Shown here: positions 62,263-64,000 of the stretch, piece by piece
How positions within the stretch are numbered: the stretch's first letter is position 1
How the letters are laid out: each line of letters begins with the position of its first letter
Source of the DNA: Lottia gigantea
Taxonomy: Eukaryota > Mollusca > Gastropoda > Lottiidae
Assembly: GCF_000327385.1 (NCBI RefSeq)
Contig: NW_008708477.1
Location: 186,885-250,884, forward strand
DNA length: 64,000 nucleotides
Reading direction: 5' to 3'
Position numbers and translations under genes: made by a program
Notes under the pieces: model-generated
The model's input: the letters and a program-made list of their open reading frames with translations, nothing else
What the model was told of the DNA's origin: nothing
Databases searched by the model: none

Positions 62263-64000
62263 CATTAGGATATTGACAAGTATGGTTGATGTAGTGGAGT
62301 TTCTCCCTAGAGCCTCGTGATTAGCCATACATCATTAACTTGAACATTTTTATTATCGATACATTTCAAAATTATTAAGCAGACAAGTGAAATATTTATG
62401 AGGCATTGGCCTAATCAAGACATCAGCGACATTTCAATGCCTTGAGTAAATTAGTTGAGTATTTCATCAAGTTAAGGTTTAAATTTATTTTATTGTCACA
62501 AACTGTTATATTTCTTGATTTACATTTTTGTGGGACTTATTTATGTCATATGTTCTTTAAAACTTTTGTCACAAAAAACTTTTTTTTTTATCGTGTCGAG
62601 TTAGGACAGTATGACAATTTCGTTTCGCCTGAATTACTGTACAATATGAAAATTGAAATTTATGATAATTTTTGTCTTCATTTTGTCGAGGGGTAGATAA
62701 AAATAAATTCTCTATCAAAATAGGGTTGATGTCATCTAAATCCACTAAAATAGCTTGGTACAAAATAATGATTAACCTAAGACAGAAAAGTGCTTCAATT
62801 TCGTTTTCAAAGCCGGAGGTGACAAACAAAACTTACCGATAAAAATCAGATTACTATCTTTAATATTAAAATCTATTTCAAATAAACATTAGACTTAAAA
62901 TAATAAGTTTACATCCGCGGCGCGTGGAGGCATTGAATTGTGGAGTCGTATTTCTTATCAGTATAGGAATCGGTTAGCTTCAAAATTGAAAATTTGCATA
63001 AATTTACATATATATTCGTTCAGTTGTAGGTCGTATTATTCTTGTTAAGGACATATGGAATGTATTATATATTGTAAGTGTAATAATATGTAATAAATGG
63101 TAATACAATAAAGAGAACGATCTTCACTTGATCGATGACCTAAGAGTAAAAATATAAATCATGAAACACTTGAAGTAAATAGCCATGAACTTTATAACAA
63201 TTCTTTTATTGAAATTGAATTATTTTTTTATTACGAGTAAATATGTAAATTTGAAATTTCTGTGTTAATAAATTGCACATCTTTATACAAAAAAGGTATT
63301 TCAAAGTTTGTAAACTCACAATGTTAACGCTTCCTGCATTGGCACTTTTTTCTCAAAATTGCGATACACAAGAGAAAATCGTTTCCGTCTAAATGTTTCG
63401 CATCATGCAGTTTGAATTAGCCGAAATGTAACGCAAAACCAGAATCGCTTTATTCTTAAATATCAAAGACAGATATGCACTTATGAGTGTACATATTGTA
63501 TGTCACATGTATGGGTTATTAAGGACGTCATATTTAGCAGAAAGCTTAACAAAAGACGACAGGGAATATCGTGTACTGTATAAAATTGTAGAGTGAAATA
63601 TATAAATTGTATATATGACAATAAGGTCATCATAATACATCGACTAATCTTCGCTTTTCATATAGTATACTGAGAAAACTGGAGTTTGTAAACCATCTCA
63701 CATGTGGTAGACAGAACTTTATACCACCAGTTCCTGAGAGGATTGACATTATTGCATGAAAATGATTATTGCATGCAGTAATGGAATAATAACAAAATTA
63801 TATTGATACCGATACATAGTATTATGATACGATTTGATATGCTGGAATTGATGGATTAACGCAATATTAAGACTTGAAGTGACAAACTATGATTAATGCA
63901 TTAATTTCATGCTAAAATTGTATTGAAGTATTGTAAGAAAATTTGAACGAGATTCTTCAATATGATTCCGAATGATAGATTGGTGTTTCTCAAGCAATGA

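Larger units (their letters stand above)
55130..64000 (-). other. SoxE intron 1, 5' part outside window (at least 8.9 kb)
   Basis: Unique, repeat-poor sequence upstream of the SoxE middle exon. A SoxE gene needs an exon with the N-terminus and the first half of the HMG box; no match to its conserved residues (MNAFMVWAQAARRKL, LSKTLGKLW) was found here on the minus strand, so this stretch is most simply intron 1. It holds CpG-containing patches near 57040-58950, a G-rich tract at 62224-62262, a C-rich tract near 60318-60338 and short inverted motifs at 59564-59625. I see no transposon copy, no tandem array and no recognised gene. An alternative is that exon 1 lies here but is too divergent for me to see, which is unlikely because this half of the box is highly conserved. 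Confidence 0.7.

Overview
This is a window from an AT-rich, intron-rich animal genome. The only gene I can identify with confidence is part of a SoxE-type transcription factor (the SOX8/9/10 group) on the minus strand. It shows two coding exons at 53799-54484 and 54795-55129, separated by a 310-base intron. The exon carrying the N-terminus and the first half of the HMG box is not visible, so it probably lies beyond base 64000, making intron 1 more than 8.8 kb. The organism is a bilaterian invertebrate. My best guess is a mollusc, because short motifs of the kind agggaaataactcc and aagggcagataactct, which I remember as frequent in mollusc genomes, occur here several times. The sequence alone does not settle this.

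Layout. Bases 1-47800 hold no convincing intact gene and are crowded with repeats: a 36-bp satellite with mixed-variant structure (about 925-2046), 22-bp minisatellites (6350-6735, 28020-28135, 47165-47800), ATTC-rich arrays (7000-7880), a frame-preserving 30-bp array (10000-10400), 110-130-bp repeats (17330-17715), an 80-bp array (19369-19985) and a 30-31-bp array (27640-28020). Between them sit at least five families of short non-autonomous elements flanked by TTAA (called MITE-A to MITE-E here), a SINE-like family (DR-A), a second dispersed repeat (DR-B), the 3' end of a CR1/L2-like LINE, and a 132-base fragment resembling a phosphagen (arginine) kinase exon. A few plus-strand segments are bounded by good splice signals and might be exons of an unrecognised, perhaps non-coding, transcript.

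From about 47.8 kb to the end the character changes. I recognise almost no transposon copies or tandem arrays. CpG-containing patches and three palindromic TGACGTCA sites occur downstream of SoxE, and intron 1 is long and unique. This fits a developmental regulator inside a repeat-poor cis-regulatory domain next to a gene desert, as is known for vertebrate SOX9, but the regulatory role is inference.

No tRNA, rRNA, CRISPR array or virus-like element was recognised. Coordinates of repeats are read by eye and may be off by a few bases at diverged edges; exon and TTAA boundaries were counted base by base.
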